From contig NC_092571.1 in assembly GCF_037975245.1 (NCBI RefSeq), positions 17,417,917-17,481,916 of the forward strand: DNA of 64,000 nt, read 5' to 3'. The position numbers and the translations under genes were made by a program. Within the stretch, counting starts at the first letter, position 1. Every line of letters starts with the position of its first letter. Source of the DNA: Apostichopus japonicus (lineage: Eukaryota; Echinodermata; Holothuroidea; Aspidochirotida; Stichopodidae). Positions 9,147 through 21,004 of this stretch are shown here, one piece after another. A model generated the notes under the pieces. That model saw only the letters and a list, made by a program, of their open reading frames with translations, did no database searches and had not been told where the DNA came from.

Positions 9147-12100
9147 GTAAATTTTGTATCTAATTATTATTCTGCACTAGTTTATTTATTCATAGATCTG
9201 TTAGTATTTTGGTTTTGGCCGGGAGAGGAGTTTGAAATTTATGACTCTCTTCTTGTTTCTTAGCTGTCCTTAAAACTAAGTTAGCATTGACTTTGCTACA
9301 ATCCTGCGGAATGATTCTCGACCCTTATAGGAAAAATGCAGTATCTGATTGTGGGATGTTACTGGTCAAGGCCTGTTTCAACTAGACCTAACTCTATGGA
9401 ATTACACAAAGTCACGGTAGTATTTCGCCCAGGATTGAACGAGAAGCGTGGATTTGGATATTCACTGCTAAATTTGGTTTATTGACAGGATACTTTTTCT
9501 GTGTTTGTACTTTTGGATATTAAAACGAGTAAGTAGGCCTACTATGTTCAGCTAAAGCTTAGTCATGTTTATGCTACCCTGGTCGATTCGGGCCAGCGTC
9601 TTCTCGTAGTTGTTCGATTATGTTTAGTGTTTTTTGGGGTAATTCGGTGACAGTAACGTAAACCATTTTCCTGTCACATATCACGCATGAGGCATCTTTT
9701 AGGTCTATTCTTCTGTTCAGTTTGCGGTATCTTGCGATCAAATTGTATTACGGAATCGGCAAGCTGCTTGCATGTTCTACAGTATATTTTACTGTATGTA
9801 CCTATTGACCCTCCGCTGTGTAAACGATGCCTCCATTTGAGTGGAAATTTTGCTAATAAAATAACCCATTTTACTCAATTGTCTGCTTAAAATTGTCTTA
9901 AATCTAGTTGTTTACCTTCATATGTTCTTGTTTTAAGGTAACAGCTTTTTAAACGCTCAAAATTGGAAGTCAAATACAGTACAATTGTTCGCTATCTGTG
10001 TATAAACAGTGCCTAGTTCAGTGTTTGATTTTTCGGGGTATACCAATTATGACGTCACACGGTGACCAGAGACTCCTTTGGGTCAATCTCTGTTTGCAGA
10101 CATTCCAGAGGGTCATGTCACGTGACTAGCCAAAATGTCCATTTTCGTGGTCGTTTTTTTATGGGTTATAGTAGGTTTTCGAAGATTATATTTTACACAT
10201 GTTGATTATGCGTATGTAAACTCCCAAATTAATGGTAAACCCCCCCAAAAAATTTGTCTCCATAGTTGGTCTTTAAAAATTTTGAGTCTATGATATGGAA
10301 ACTCTTCTTTAACACAGACCTAATGATCTATGTATGTTTGTGTGTATGTATGTATGTATGTATGTATTTTAGATCCTCCTGCAAGCAGGAACTTGCTAGG
10401 AAGTCATCATCGGCTTATCAAAGCCGCAAGCTGACCGAAGTCATTTTTTTTTCATTCATATTCAACATCCATGATGGCTTATGTACAGAATGATACTGTG
10501 CTTTAACTCAGTGCATATCCTAAACATTTTATAGTACATTTTGATCCAACATGTCATCCCTTTTTGACAAGATATGCCAAAAAAAATAAGCGTAAAAAAA
10601 CAGGAAAATGGATGAAAAGATGACGAACATTTGTGCATGTTTAATGGCCTGAATTTTGTTTATTCCATGTTCCCATGACAACATCAGGACTTAAATTAAT
10701 GATCAGGAGGAGCAAGAAAATCTATTTAGAGCAAGTCAGAAGTACTTTGGAGACTCATTAAAAAGGCTGGCTTTTCTTATTAACTTTGTTGGCTTCAAGG
10801 GTGAGAAGACATAAAGAAACATCTCATGCCGGTAATCTGACCTAGTTTCAAATGAGGTGTAACAGAAGTGTTAGACACCACCATCGATCCCAGAAAATAC
10901 ACACACAGCTTGCTACCGTTGGTAATTAGACACTAGTGTACAGTCAATACATACAGCTACGGTCAATACCCACAACACAGTGTACATAGCAGCGATGGAC
11001 ATCTCACGTCTAGATAAAAGATAACAAGGTATCACGTTTCATTACTGTCTGCATTTTGTAGCAACAAGAAGAAAACTTCACTTGCAAGCAACGGAAAGTT
11101 AACTTTTTCAGAGCCTGGCATGAGGTTTGGGGTGAGTCTTCAATGCCTTTAACATACCGTCTGCATTTAAAACTTGTCTCCCTTTAGATTCTTGGCTGTA
11201 TTGCATGCGTTGTATTGGTTGCGATTGCCTCTGGTCAAGAAGCAGAAGTCTTGTCAGGTCCTGTTGCCAACCAAGAAGATGTAAGTTTGTTTTGAAATTT
11301 CATTATCAGGCCTAGAATTTTACAATTTCATCCACAAGATTGCTAACAAATGCAATCGTTAAAAAATTCTAGTGGCTACTATCAAGTTCCCACTGCCATT
11401 GTACGGAATTACAGCACACAGCAGTTACATTACTGGGTTATGGGAGCAGCACAATATTATTTGCTGATAAATAAGCAGTGATACGCTGGTTGAAAATAGG
11501 TTGAAAATCCTCCTGATATTTTGACTATCTTTTTTTTTATTCTTAACTTCTACAGGCAGAAAATGCCAAATCCATTAGCATTCAGCCAGAATAAATAGCC
11601 ATAATTTTGAGAGTTGAACATATCTAGGCTAGGTAGGTTCAAAGCGCAACAACAAACGTTACAGATGTAACTACAGATGTTGATTTTGAGAGGGTAAACG
11701 TTTTAAAAAGAAGAAAAGAAAAGGAGTAGGGGAAAAGCTGACGTTTATGTGACAAAAGGAGAGAGAAAAGAATATTAAACTGGCAGTATTGCGATGGATT
11801 AGAGTTATAATCATTCTTGGCCTTAAACCACAAACAAAGTTCTGTGTAGCTATTGACTTTTCACCACCCAGAGTCATCAACTTTAATTTTAATAGATGGT
11901 ATTAATTTAGCCTCTGAGAATCAATTCATATATCATTGTTTTCATAAAACATATACTTTAATTCCATTTGCTTTCACCAGAACGAAGAATGCTTTGTTGA
12001 AGATGATCAAGCTGATTCTTGTAATAAAGGTTACCATAGAAACAGTGGCCATACGTGTGGCCGTACGTAAGTTGCACTTTATGATCTACCATGTACCATG

Positions 12101-15100
12101 GGAAATAACAAACAAGTTTCAAAGAGCAAAGAAGGTATTGATGAGAATGAAAATCATTGGCGTCTGGACTATATGTCAACTAGGAAGTTTTCTGGAAGAG
12201 TTTCGAATAGAGTTTTGAAAAGAGTTTTGTAATAAACTTGTGTAAATTCCAATTGAAAAAAAGAACAGAGATTTAAAAATATGAGATGTTTCTGATATTT
12301 TTTAGCTCTAAGTTGTGGATCATCGTCATCTTATTGCTATAGATGATAAGCATTTACTTTAACTACATTTTCAGAATTTTACCATCTCATCGATTTTCAG
12401 GATTCCATAGAGTGGACAGTGTGACAACAACACAGTTTTGTTAGGCTAACAAAGTTTTTTTTTTTCTCCCTCAATAATGGTAGGAGCTATAACCAACTAG
12501 GACTTGTTCAGGATGAAAATTATTTATCTAGTCATTTATCATGTAGAAATTTGTAATGATTTATTTCCATGGTAATAATGTAGTTCAAATATGATGTTGT
12601 GTACACTTTCTTACTTTTTTTGTTTGTTACTGCTTGCAATAATACTTCTACCTGTATGCAAGATTAAACTAAGCTGTTTACATATTGTGGTTCACAGCTT
12701 CTGTAAAGGTTCTTGTTTGTGTTTGTTGCTCGCAAGTGTATTTATGCTCGATCAGTTTGGAGCTGGTCATGTTAACAGCAGAGAGAGGCTTCCCCCTCCC
12801 CCCCTTCCCACTTCTTTTCCAGTTTCAAAACTAATCTGTCAATCTTTTGTAATTGGTATAAAATACTCAACAAGTAGAAGAAACAAAATGCCTAGAGGTA
12901 GATTTATAAAATATAAATGATTAAGAAGATTCCCAAGAAAGATGAAAGAAGGAACTTTTAGACTGAAATTCCAACAGACACATTAAATAAATGAAATTAA
13001 CATAACAAAAAAAGCAAGAAAGAGGAAAACTTAACTGAGAACAGATTTCAGAGCTAGATACAGATCATGAGAGAGAATTATGAATTAATGAAGAGCAGGG
13101 TAGATTTTATAACTGGACCTGAAATCCGCAAGTAAGACTAAGGTTTTTTTCAACTTACATTCTATATTTTTTCCAGATAGTTGGGCCAGGGAGAGTATTA
13201 AATTATTACTTCGCATAATAATAATAATAATTATATTAGGCATTTAGCTACGCTATTCATGGTAAACCATATCACAACGCTTACAAGTTATATTACCCCT
13301 GCTCAATGATAACCTGTCCCAGAGACAATCCCTCCAGGCGGCAGCAGTTATATACTGCGCCCAATGGCAAGTTACCTCACAGGTACCCATTTAACCCCTG
13401 GGTGGAGAGAGGCAAGTGAGATAAAGCATCTTTCCCAAGGACACAACATAATGAACTAGGCAGGAATCGAACCAGCAATCCTTGGATCATGAGTCTGATG
13501 CCTTAGCCAATTGGCCACCATGCTCTCCCATGCTTCCCATGATAGATGATTAGGATGTCGTGGAGGTAGCCCAGAGTGGTATAAAATACATCATAACGGT
13601 TGGAAGAGAGAAGTAGAGTACAGTGTTTAGTACGGTAATTTCAAAATCTCCTTCATAATTCCCATGGAAATGTTTGGAATGCTATTTTTAGACAAAATGT
13701 GAGTATCATTATATTGATTTAGCTCATCACAATATAAACCAACATAAACAGCTGTCAAGGAGCTACAAAAGTTCCTTTTCATTTATTCACTGGCTATAAT
13801 TCTCTTCCTTCGCAGACGGAACTGCTGCCCATGTCAAGAGTACACATACCAACCTGCTTTCAACACGTGCCAGAGCTGCATTCTCTGTACCAACTGCACT
13901 GCAATGGGGAAAATGGTTTGTACCATTTCACACCATACTATACGAAATGAAAACAATTACGGGGGGGGGGGGGGTTGAATTCATGTTTATAATATACAAA
14001 ATCTAAACAGCACATATGAATTTAGGACACTTAGAATCAAATTGGTTTAAAAATGAGAAACAAAACTTTGAAAAAGCTTAACAAAACTTGAACATTTTTA
14101 ATTGCTAGCTATATTCACTTACCATAACTCCTGACATCTTTAATATTCATGTGTAATATCCAGTTGTTGCATTGCATGGTTTACTTTTTTCCCTTCCTTT
14201 CTTTCATCTTTTGTAGGAAATTCATCCATGCAACAATTCTGTTAACGCTGTGTGCGGAAAGCGACTCAACAAGACTCATGGTAATGCAAAGTTAAACTTT
14301 AAGTTAACAAAAAAAGTGTTAGTCTGTGTGTTGTGTGAAAGTCACATACATTTATCTAAGTACTAAAGACCATTTTAAACATGGGGTGTCATAACCTTAC
14401 ATGATGGAGATTGTACTCTTCTGTTGAAAAGGTCACCTGATTGTTGTTGAGAGAATAAGATGGGTGAATAACTGTGTCGTCTCCATTTGTTTCCATTCAG
14501 CTTTGTTTTTTTTTTTGAGGAAACTAAAAGCTTGCATTCCCTTTTAACATCATAAAATGTTGGAAATTGCCTGTGAGAATGAAAACATTGATGGATTTAA
14601 TGTATCTTAACTATGTTTTTTGTCACTCTCAGTAGTTGAAACTTCCTGAATATCTCGTAAACATCGGGAGTATCAGATGGGCAGAATGTCACACTGGTAA
14701 CCTGTACAAGTTAAAGGAGGCGAGTTGCTTCTGCGCTGTCAGTGGAACGTATCCACATCATTTCATTGCAAGTTTGCAGATTTTATTATGATGTCGTTGA
14801 TAGGTGGTAGATATGCGAAACATTAACAGGAGTTCTGTATCATCGCTATAAAATGTGTAAACGGAATGGTTTTCGAAAAATTTGCGGCTAGCAACTAAAG
14901 AGCTGACTGTTAGATTTATGCAAATGCTACTGTAACTACTTACATGTCATACAGTAAGTGTAAGTAATTACCGTTGGTGGACTTATTAATATTCAGCCAC
15001 CTAAGAATGTTCTCTTGATATAGAGCATATTGTGTCAACTTTCTCTTACTGTTGTAGGCTGTATTTCTAGGTTGTCATTATAGTATTTTGTCCCCACTCC

Positions 15101-18100
15101 CTCTCCACTTGTTCCCTCCCCCATTTACTCCTCTTCTCATAGCTCTCTTCCACCCCCTTTTTTCTCCACACCTTTCTGTTTTGTCCTCCAGTTTTTTCCC
15201 TACCCCGTTCCTTTAATCCTCTCTTTGTCCCTCCACTGTTTATCTCCTACCTCTCCTCTTCCCCTGTTGCTTTCTTCTCTCCATCCCTTGTGTACTAATC
15301 CCCTTACATCTATCTCATTGTGTTCACTGTGCTCATTAACCTGTCTGTATTCTGTGCATGTTTTTGTCCCTTCTGTTACTGTTACTTGTCATTTAGCCTC
15401 TGAAGAAAATCCTGCTAGGATTGAAACGTCAGGTCAACTTACTTTTACACATAGTATTTAGGATGTGAGTGTTACACCAATATTGTTTCTTTTCTCCATT
15501 TTCTTTTTGATATCCAGAGACATTTACAAGTGCCACCACAAGACCCAATTTATCAACAACTCTCAATGGAACCACCACCCCTACTGGAACCACAACCCTG
15601 AGTACTCAAGAATGCAATTGCACGGTGCCTGAAAGCTCTCTTGAAACGGGTAAGTTGGTTTTTGGATTATATAGGAGCCAGAGGACACTCAGTTTCTCGG
15701 TTTTGGGGTTTCAATGATGACAGTTGTAACACTATGCAAGCATGCGGCATCTTAAGGTGTTATCCCAAATAACATGTGATCCCAAATAAGGTGTTATCTC
15801 AAATAAGGTATTATTTAAATATGTTCAACAGTAACAAATAAGGAACGAGTATTGGTGCTGATCAAATGTGGAAACCTTGTTAATGTGTCTTCAACCAGGT
15901 TCCAGTTAAAGAACAACATCCTCTCCCAGTGCAAATATTTCTCAGTATATGATATTGCATTTCTGAATCAGAACTGATTGTATTGTTGCAAATAAACTGT
16001 TTAATACTCTCTTCACTGGCACTCACCAGCATTTTTAGACACAAGGAAAAGGTCTTGTTTTTGGTAAGAAATCATCGTACAAATATCTCAAGTTAATCTG
16101 TTGAAAATGAAATGTTATATAAAAATGATACAGTACACCTTGTCACTCACATCTCACAGAACATATGAAAAGAGTATCATGATCATTGTGGTTCTTATTG
16201 ACCCATTTGGAATGATTTCCATGTTTTCTTGTTCATTCTGTTGTCTTTTATTTCACAGAAGATTGCTCTTGTATGCAAACAGGGTTGATTGTCTTCTTCG
16301 TAACTATGATTGGCACAGCGCTGGTAACAGTAGCATTTGTGCTATACATGAGCGAGCGGATAAAGGCCAAGCTGGAGACGTTTAAATGTAAGGAGCCAGT
16401 AGTTTTTCCAAGTATTAAAATGCTAAAAATGCTAATATTTATATCCAGATTTTGAGGATTGTTAATTGTGAAAATTATAATATTTCATGGGGGGGGGGGG
16501 TGGTGGAGGTAATGGTGATAGGGTACTGGAAGTGCTATGGTAGTCAAGTATTTAATAAAGTTCCTATAACTGTTGACCATTTATTTGGCTTTTTTTGGTT
16601 TGGTGTGTGCGTATTTTAGTTCCAAACTGATGTAGTTTCAGCTAACTGGTTTGCAAAAAGGTGTTTTCCCTTAAGTAGTAAGTTTATACTGGGTAAACAG
16701 TAACTAGTTAGTGTTAAAATGAAACATTGTTTTATGTTTATTTTACAATGAAATGTTTCATGGCCTTCCACTGAGCGGCTGTGACCTGTATAATAAGGTG
16801 ACCAGACGTCCCCGATTTTCGAGGACAGTCCCCGATTACAGTGTGCTGTCCCTGATGAACAAGTGTCCCCGAAAATGTCCCCGATTTGTCAAAATGTTCA
16901 GGAATTTCGAAAATATCCCACATTAGTAAAATAATTGTAAAAACAAAATTTAGTCAAGTGTGCAGTCACAGAACGGAACTTATAACCAGTATTTCAGGTG
17001 GGCTAGTGTAAAGTGGAAACACTGTTAAAAATATGTTAGATCGATCTAGCCTATAGCACTCTTTCGACCGTATAAATGGCAACTACGGCGACACAACGAC
17101 ACTTACAGTGTGAGCATGAGCAAATCACAAGCTCTCAAAGAACCACGTAAAGTAAGTGGATTTCATTTAAGAAAAAGCTACATTTTTGAAAATAAAATTG
17201 ATTTAAAAAGTGCTTCAAAGTATCACCATTTTATATCTAAGCACCTTAGGCACTTAAAAATTTTCCAAAGGGGAGGGGAACTGCCCCTTCCTTTAAACCC
17301 CTCCCCCATATCAGTCACGCAATATATGTCCCCAATTTCAGTCACGAAAATATGGTCACCTAACTGTATAATATTGAATCATCTTAACTTTAATAAACAT
17401 TCTTCAACTGTTGGGAATATTTCAGAGGGGTAACAGGTAAAGGAAAATAGCTTTTGTGCCTTTAACAATTTTTCTGAATCGGTCTATTTCAGTCACGAAA
17501 ATATGGTCACCTTACTGTATAATATTGAATCATCTTAACTTTAATAAACATTCTTCAACTGTTGGGAATATTTCAGAGGGGTAACAGGTAAAGGAAAATA
17601 GCTTTTGTGCCTTTAACAATTTTTCTGAATCGGTCTATATGGTAGAGAAGGGGGAGGGGGGGGGGAGACAGGAGGGGTTGAGGTGGTTCCATTCACTTGT
17701 TTAAATATTTTGGATGGAAATGTATTTTCATGATTAGCCAGGCTGCATGATCATTTGTGTTGTGTTTAGAGCTGCATTTTGCATTAAATTTGTGTCAGTT
17801 TTAGTGGTAAGATATTGTAGGTCTTAATGTGAAGTATTTCTGTGTAACACCATGAAAATGTGTCAGCCAATAGACAGTTTTATTACTTACACACTATCCT
17901 GTTTTCCCTCTGATTAATTACACATTATAAACATGAAGCTGAATTCTACTAAATTCTCACCATCATTTAATATATCATAAACTTAAGCTTCGTTTCTAGC
18001 TGTGTTTGCCTTAATAAATTCTGTATTTTTTCTTTCACTTGCCACTTTTGTTCCTATGTCCAGCCATATGTGGGATGAGACGTTATTCACCCACACCTCA

Positions 18101-18104
18101 ATAG
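9123..18104 (+). CDS. TNF receptor superfamily-like gene A (8 coding exons, about 222 aa)
   Basis: Predicted type I membrane receptor for a TNF-like ligand. Coding segments: 9123-9146, 11188-11280, 11981-12066, 13816-13915, 14217-14280, 15518-15649, 16259-16387, 18064-18104. All introns are GT/AG and the frame is continuous. Order: signal peptide (hydrophobic core ILGCIACVVLVAIA), about 60 residues with a TNFR cysteine-rich repeat (C-P-C, Y-x-x-x-F-N-x-C, C-x2-C-x2-C-x2-C, later C and C), a Thr/Ser-rich stalk with N-glycosylation sites, one transmembrane helix and a very short tail. The start was chosen because gene B has a matching start (KVS before the donor) and AACATGG context; another in-frame ATG lies at 9054. 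Typical TNFR family members carry three or four repeats; only about one and a half are seen. The tail ends at TAG 18102-18104, without an intact death domain or TRAF-binding motif. The exon model is by eye, without transcripts. Confidence 0.8.
10340..10366 (+). repeat. (TGTA)n microsatellite in gene A intron 1
   Basis: About six TGTA units in a row. Confidence 0.85.
10794..11152 (+). mobile_element. TTAA-type MITE, copy 1 (left end degraded), gene A intron 1
   Basis: Same family as 29,932-30,303 and 21,005-21,362. The right end GAGTCTTCAATGCCTTTAA is intact; the left end is diverged. The interior shares CACCATCGATCCCAGAAAA, GTAATTAGACACTAGTGTAC and AGATAAAAGATAACAAGGTA. It ends only 35 bases before the exon 2 border, so the exon 2 pyrimidine tract directly follows the element. 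Non-coding; TTAA borders suggest piggyBac-type mobilisation. Confidence 0.8.
11188..11280 (+). CDS. Gene A coding exon 2 (signal peptide)
   Basis: Acceptor CTCCCTTTAG, donor GTAAGT, 31 codons, phase 0 on both sides. Hydrophobic core ILGCIACVVLVAIA followed by SGQEAEV, a plausible signal-peptidase site after AIASG or nearby. Confidence 0.85.
11981..12066 (+). CDS. Gene A coding exon 3 (start of cysteine-rich region)
   Basis: Acceptor TTTCACCAG, donor GTAAGT after CCGTAC, phase 0 in and 2 out. Encodes NEECF...DSCNKGYHRNSGHTCGRT, homologous to gene B exon 3 (NKHCF...KSCTEGNYRREQC). C-x-x-G-x-Y is typical of the beginning of a TNFR repeat. Confidence 0.85.
13217..13528 (-). mobile_element. tRNA-derived SINE, minus strand, gene A intron 3
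   Basis: On the minus strand the head reads GGCTAAGGCATCAGACTC (box A-like) and GGTTCGATTCC (box B, 13463-13473), i.e. an RNA polymerase III internal promoter. It is followed by TGTGTCCTTGGGAAAG, CACCCAGGGGTTAAATGGG and a tail rich in ATT repeats. The body matches the SINE units at 48.6-51.4 kb, including GACAGGTTATC and CAGGGTAATAT text, so head-variant members of one family exist here. No tRNA cloverleaf of full quality is expected. Confidence 0.8.
13816..13915 (+). CDS. Gene A coding exon 4 (TNFR cysteine-rich repeat core)
   Basis: Acceptor CTTCGCAG, donor GTTTGT, phase 2 in and 0 out. Encodes RNCCPCQEYTYQPAFNTC, then QSCILCTNCTAMGKM. Cysteine spacing C-x-C-x11-C-x2-C-x2-C-x2-C and the Y-Q-P-x-F-N pattern are those of a TNFR repeat, and the exon aligns residue by residue with gene B exon 4. 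Confidence 0.92.
14217..14280 (+). CDS. Gene A coding exon 5 (end of cysteine-rich repeat)
   Basis: Acceptor TTTTGTAG, donor GTAATG, phase 0 in and 1 out. Encodes EIHPCNNSVNAVCGKRLNKT, supplying the last two cysteines of the repeat and two N-glycosylation sequons (NNS, NKT). Confidence 0.85.
15518..15649 (+). CDS. Gene A coding exon 6 (Thr/Ser stalk)
   Basis: Acceptor GATATCCAG, donor GTAAGT, phase 1 on both sides. About a third of residues are Thr (for example GTTTPTGTTTLSTQ), with NGT and NCT sequons and a C-N-C near the end. This is a likely O-glycosylated membrane-proximal stalk. Longer than the corresponding gene B exon (132 versus 72 bases). Confidence 0.85.
16259..16387 (+). CDS. Gene A coding exon 7 (transmembrane helix)
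   Basis: Acceptor TTATTTCACAG, donor GTAAGG, phase 1 on both sides. Hydrophobic segment LIVFFVTMIGTALVTVAFVL of about 22 residues is followed by basic YMSERIKAK, giving an outside-to-inside topology. Without splicing the frame would run about 20 codons further to a TGA. Confidence 0.85.
16794..17363. mobile_element. hAT-like MITE with TAAGGTGACC ends, gene A intron 7
   Basis: Left end TAAGGTGACCAGACGTCCCC; right end TATGGTCACCTAA (or CCTTA in the duplicated copy at about 17514). Eight-base direct flanks CTGTATAA occur at 16786-16793 and 17364-17371. The element contains several GTCCCCGA motifs. TIR with 8-bp duplication points to the hAT superfamily. No transposase. Confidence 0.75.
17336..17637 (+). 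repeat. 151-bp perfect-looking tandem duplication
   Basis: 17336-17486 and 17487-17637 are almost identical (noted difference CCTAACTG versus CCTTACTG). The duplicated unit contains the right end of the 16794 element plus about 120 bases of its flank, so the duplication happened after the insertion. A G-rich run follows at 17640-17672. Confidence 0.9.
18064..18104 (+). CDS. Gene A coding exon 8 (short tail, TAG stop)
   Basis: Acceptor CTATGTCCAG at 18063. In phase 1 it encodes SICGMRRYSPTPQ and then TAG at 18102-18104. The exon probably extends to a GTAAGT donor at 18129. At that donor the interrupted frame is in phase 0 and joins the next candidate exon at 18848 without a shift. Confidence 0.6.
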
Positions 18105-18369
18105 CCACAGGCAAGAACGACACAGTTGGTAAGTCCTGTGAGATACTGACAGAAAAAGTGATACTAACTATACAAATTATATACTTTTTCCCCCAAATTC
18201 ATTTTTTCTTTCATTTTTGATTCCTCACTAAAAAGTTATATTAACCATGGTGATGTTCATGTGTATGTGAGACACCATGACTTGTAAACACAATACCTCA
18301 CCTAAAATGAGCTTGAATGAATTTCATACTTGGTATGTATACAGACCTTTATGATTCCTCGGCTTTGTT

Positions 18370-18760
18370 TGTTATTGATTGCGGGGTCAGAGGTCATTTG
18401 AGGTCACCGGTGAAGACAACGTAGCATCACTGTAAACAGGTTTACTCAACAATGTGCAGTGGTGGTGTTATTTGGGTAGCAGGTGCTCCTTCATGTTTTA
18501 CTAGCTCTTTACTAGGTTTGGTGGAGATCAAAGAACATTCATTGAAGGTCAAGTATCGTTAAAATCTTGAAACCTCGTCAACAGGTTTAATTAATTATAT
18601 GATCAGTGTTGGTGAATCCCATACACAGAAAGTAGGTATACCCCTTAGGTAGTTCTTGGTTGCTATTAATTTCGGTTGAGGTCAAAGGTCATTTGAAGTT
18701 AAAATCTCAAATTTCATTACTTAAATAGCTCAAGTTTTCAATTCCAGCAGAATCTTCTTC
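18370..18760 (+). repeat. AGGTCA-type dispersed repeat in gene A intron 8
   Basis: Contains GGTCAGAGGTCATTTGAGGT (18386) and GAGGTCAAAGGTCATTTGAA (18677), similar to text near 8735, 8880, 28,999 and 38,793. Probably an old transposon family; AGGTCA half-sites come with it. Confidence 0.5.
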
Positions 18761-18847
18761 AGAGACAGAGTTCTTATTTGAGATCACTATGTCTTGTTGC
18801 CATATTGCAGTATAGACAAGCATCTTTTTCTCTCTCTGTTAACCAAG

Positions 18848-19018
18848 GTACTTAGAGATTGGTCAACAGCAGTTACCTTTTATGGCCTGTACCACAACTT
18901 GCTACTACCCAAAGAGAGCGAGGTTGGTGATAACTCCAACGTGAGGAATATTGCAGATTAGCTCGAAGAAAGAAAGGTTGCAGACACTCCGAAGAAAGTT
19001 CTGAAGTGGCTTACATGA
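18848..19018 (+). pseudogene. Candidate gene A exon 9: interrupted cytoplasmic-tail frame
   Basis: A strong acceptor (pyrimidine tract ending TTAACCAAG at 18847) precedes a frame that reads VLRDWSTAVTFYGLYHN, continues through an acidic segment to NVRNIAD, then TAG (18959-18961), then LEERKVADTPKKVLKWLT and TGA (19016-19018). It is in register with gene A across the exon 8 donor. The helical, charged character and the DW near the beginning are loosely reminiscent of a death domain, but I cannot confirm that. Alternatives: a 3' untranslated exon, a decayed signalling domain, or a readthrough extension. Confidence 0.35.
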
Positions 19019-19255
19019 TATTGCTGCTGCCTGCATGGATGTAAGTCAGCGAGGAATCTACTGGCAGACATGAAATACAGTGAAAAATACAGCCTTGAGT
19101 GGATCACACTGATATCAGCTGCCTAGGTATGGACAGACATGTTTGCTACCAGCCTGAAATGTACGTCTATCATGCAAATGAATTGCCTTTGAATGTATGG
19201 CCTTGGAATGTACATTTCAAGAAACGAATGGTTTTGCAATTTTCAACCCTGGATT

Positions 19256-19500
19256 TTAGAGACCTGGAAATATATAAAGTAGCACTGAAATAAGTTTTCT
19301 TTAATAGAGAGATAGATAGATAGATATTAGGTTATTTAAAAAAATCTGGAAATATATATAGCTCTGAAATAATTTTCTTTTAATATAGAGATAGAGAGAA
19401 ATAGATATTAGGTTATTTAAATAAAAAAATCTGGAAACATTTAGCTCTGAAAAAAAGTTTTCTTTTAATATAGAGAGAGAGATAGATATTACGTTATGTA
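19256..19500 (+). repeat. Three diverged tandem copies of a unit of about 85 bp
   Basis: CTGGAAATATATA - GCTCTGAAATAA - TTTTCTTTTAATA - GAGAGATAGATATTAGGTTATTTAA recurs starting near 19264, 19346 and 19430. It contains short GATA runs. Non-coding. Confidence 0.7.
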
Positions 19501-21004
19501 AGAAGAAAAAGCAGCACTTTTCTTGAAAAACTGATAAACAAAGACCCCAAATTAATAGTCTTTTACGAAGAAAAATAGTCAGTCAGATGAAATCAAGAAT
19601 CTTTTTCTACTTCCATTTAGCCTGAACACATCACATATTTGGTACCCTTGTATAAGTATAAGTTTTAAAGCAATGAGCTACCAAGTGAGTCAAGAACAAT
19701 ATTTTAATCATCAGGAGGGAAGAAAAACCATAAGTGTCTTACAAACAGAAAAAAAGGCAAAAAGTTATTGCTATGTTTCTGCAGTAAATCTTTCTACAAG
19801 GTACAATATTTATATTTTAGGTTTTTCTATAATATTATATTTTCAATCCATTTCATATCATTGCCATTACCCAGATTTATTCCACTCATTCTAAACGATT
19901 TTAGAAGCATTTTACAATCGACAATTTAAGTATTTTTATAAATGTGTGTGTTTAAAAATGATGTGTTACTTTTTACAGTACTTAATGCATGGCACCATCA
20001 AAGTAGTTAATCGGTTGAAATGTTTATTTATGATGTTGTATTGTTGTCCATAAACAAGGTTACAAATCGTGAATGTCTTATTAAAATATAAGTAAAATAT
20101 AAGTTTATGCAGTGTCATTTGTCTATATTCCAGATTCAAACTTTTATAAGGGGGAGGTGCGGGGGTGGGGGGTGGGGTTAAAAGTGTGTAATGAACCCCT
20201 CTGGAGGTGTTTCTTTGAAACTTTGATACTTATGAGACGGTGGAACGATATAGTGACTCAAATTACTGTTCAAGTAGGATAAGTTTATATTTACAAACAA
20301 TTAGATACATCATCAAATTGAATGCAAGATTGTAGCATTTCTTGTTCTGTTCTAATTTATGCCGGATCTTCCAGAGTATATTAAGAACCTAAGTCCTCAT
20401 ATCAGCAATGGTACAGAAAGCTTGAATCATCGGGTGTACATAGCCCAGTACCCTCCCTAGTGTGTTGGAGGCTAATAACCCTAGGTTCCTAGCTGGCTAA
20501 ACATTGCGTGCCTTTGACTTAGTCCCTCGTGGTCGTCCAAACCCCTAGCCGTGCATCCCTGGCAAATATGTGAGGTATCTTACGTCCTGCATGATATTGA
20601 TACCGTGAAGACCTAAACTGGTTCTCCTTGTTCTTCACTTTGAATATCCAAATGTCCTCCAGACAGTTTCTGAAATGTTTTGTTGAGCGTTATAGATTTT
20701 TCTTCAAGCGGAACCTCAAACCCCCCCCCCTCCCCACACCCTTCGTAGTATGTATATCATAACAGCCTGCTTGTACCCCGATTCCTTAGAGTTAAGGAAC
20801 TCCATGTTTGTTATTGAATATGTCTGTACAAGTAGACATGTTCCATCAACGTTATACTCTTCGCTTAGTCTGCTCGTCCGTCGGTGGTAGCTATAGTTAC
20901 CGGTTAGAATTTTCTTATTCGAATTGGCGGTACCCTCCATCTACATTCCCCGGGCACCCCCTCTCAGTCCTTGACTATCTATAAGTGTTGTGTAATGTTC
21001 TGTC
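19501..21004. other. Sequence downstream of gene A, nothing recognised
   Basis: AT-rich, with short open frames only. May contain the 3' untranslated region of gene A (ATTAAA occurs at about 20080), but no polyadenylation site can be assigned. C-rich and G-rich runs at 20160-20180 and 20707-20716. Confidence 0.4.

Noticed and set aside
15225-15461. Leu/Ser/Pro-rich frame in gene A intron 5
   Set aside because: CT-rich low-complexity sequence without splice-compatible borders; the stalk exon follows separately at 15,518.
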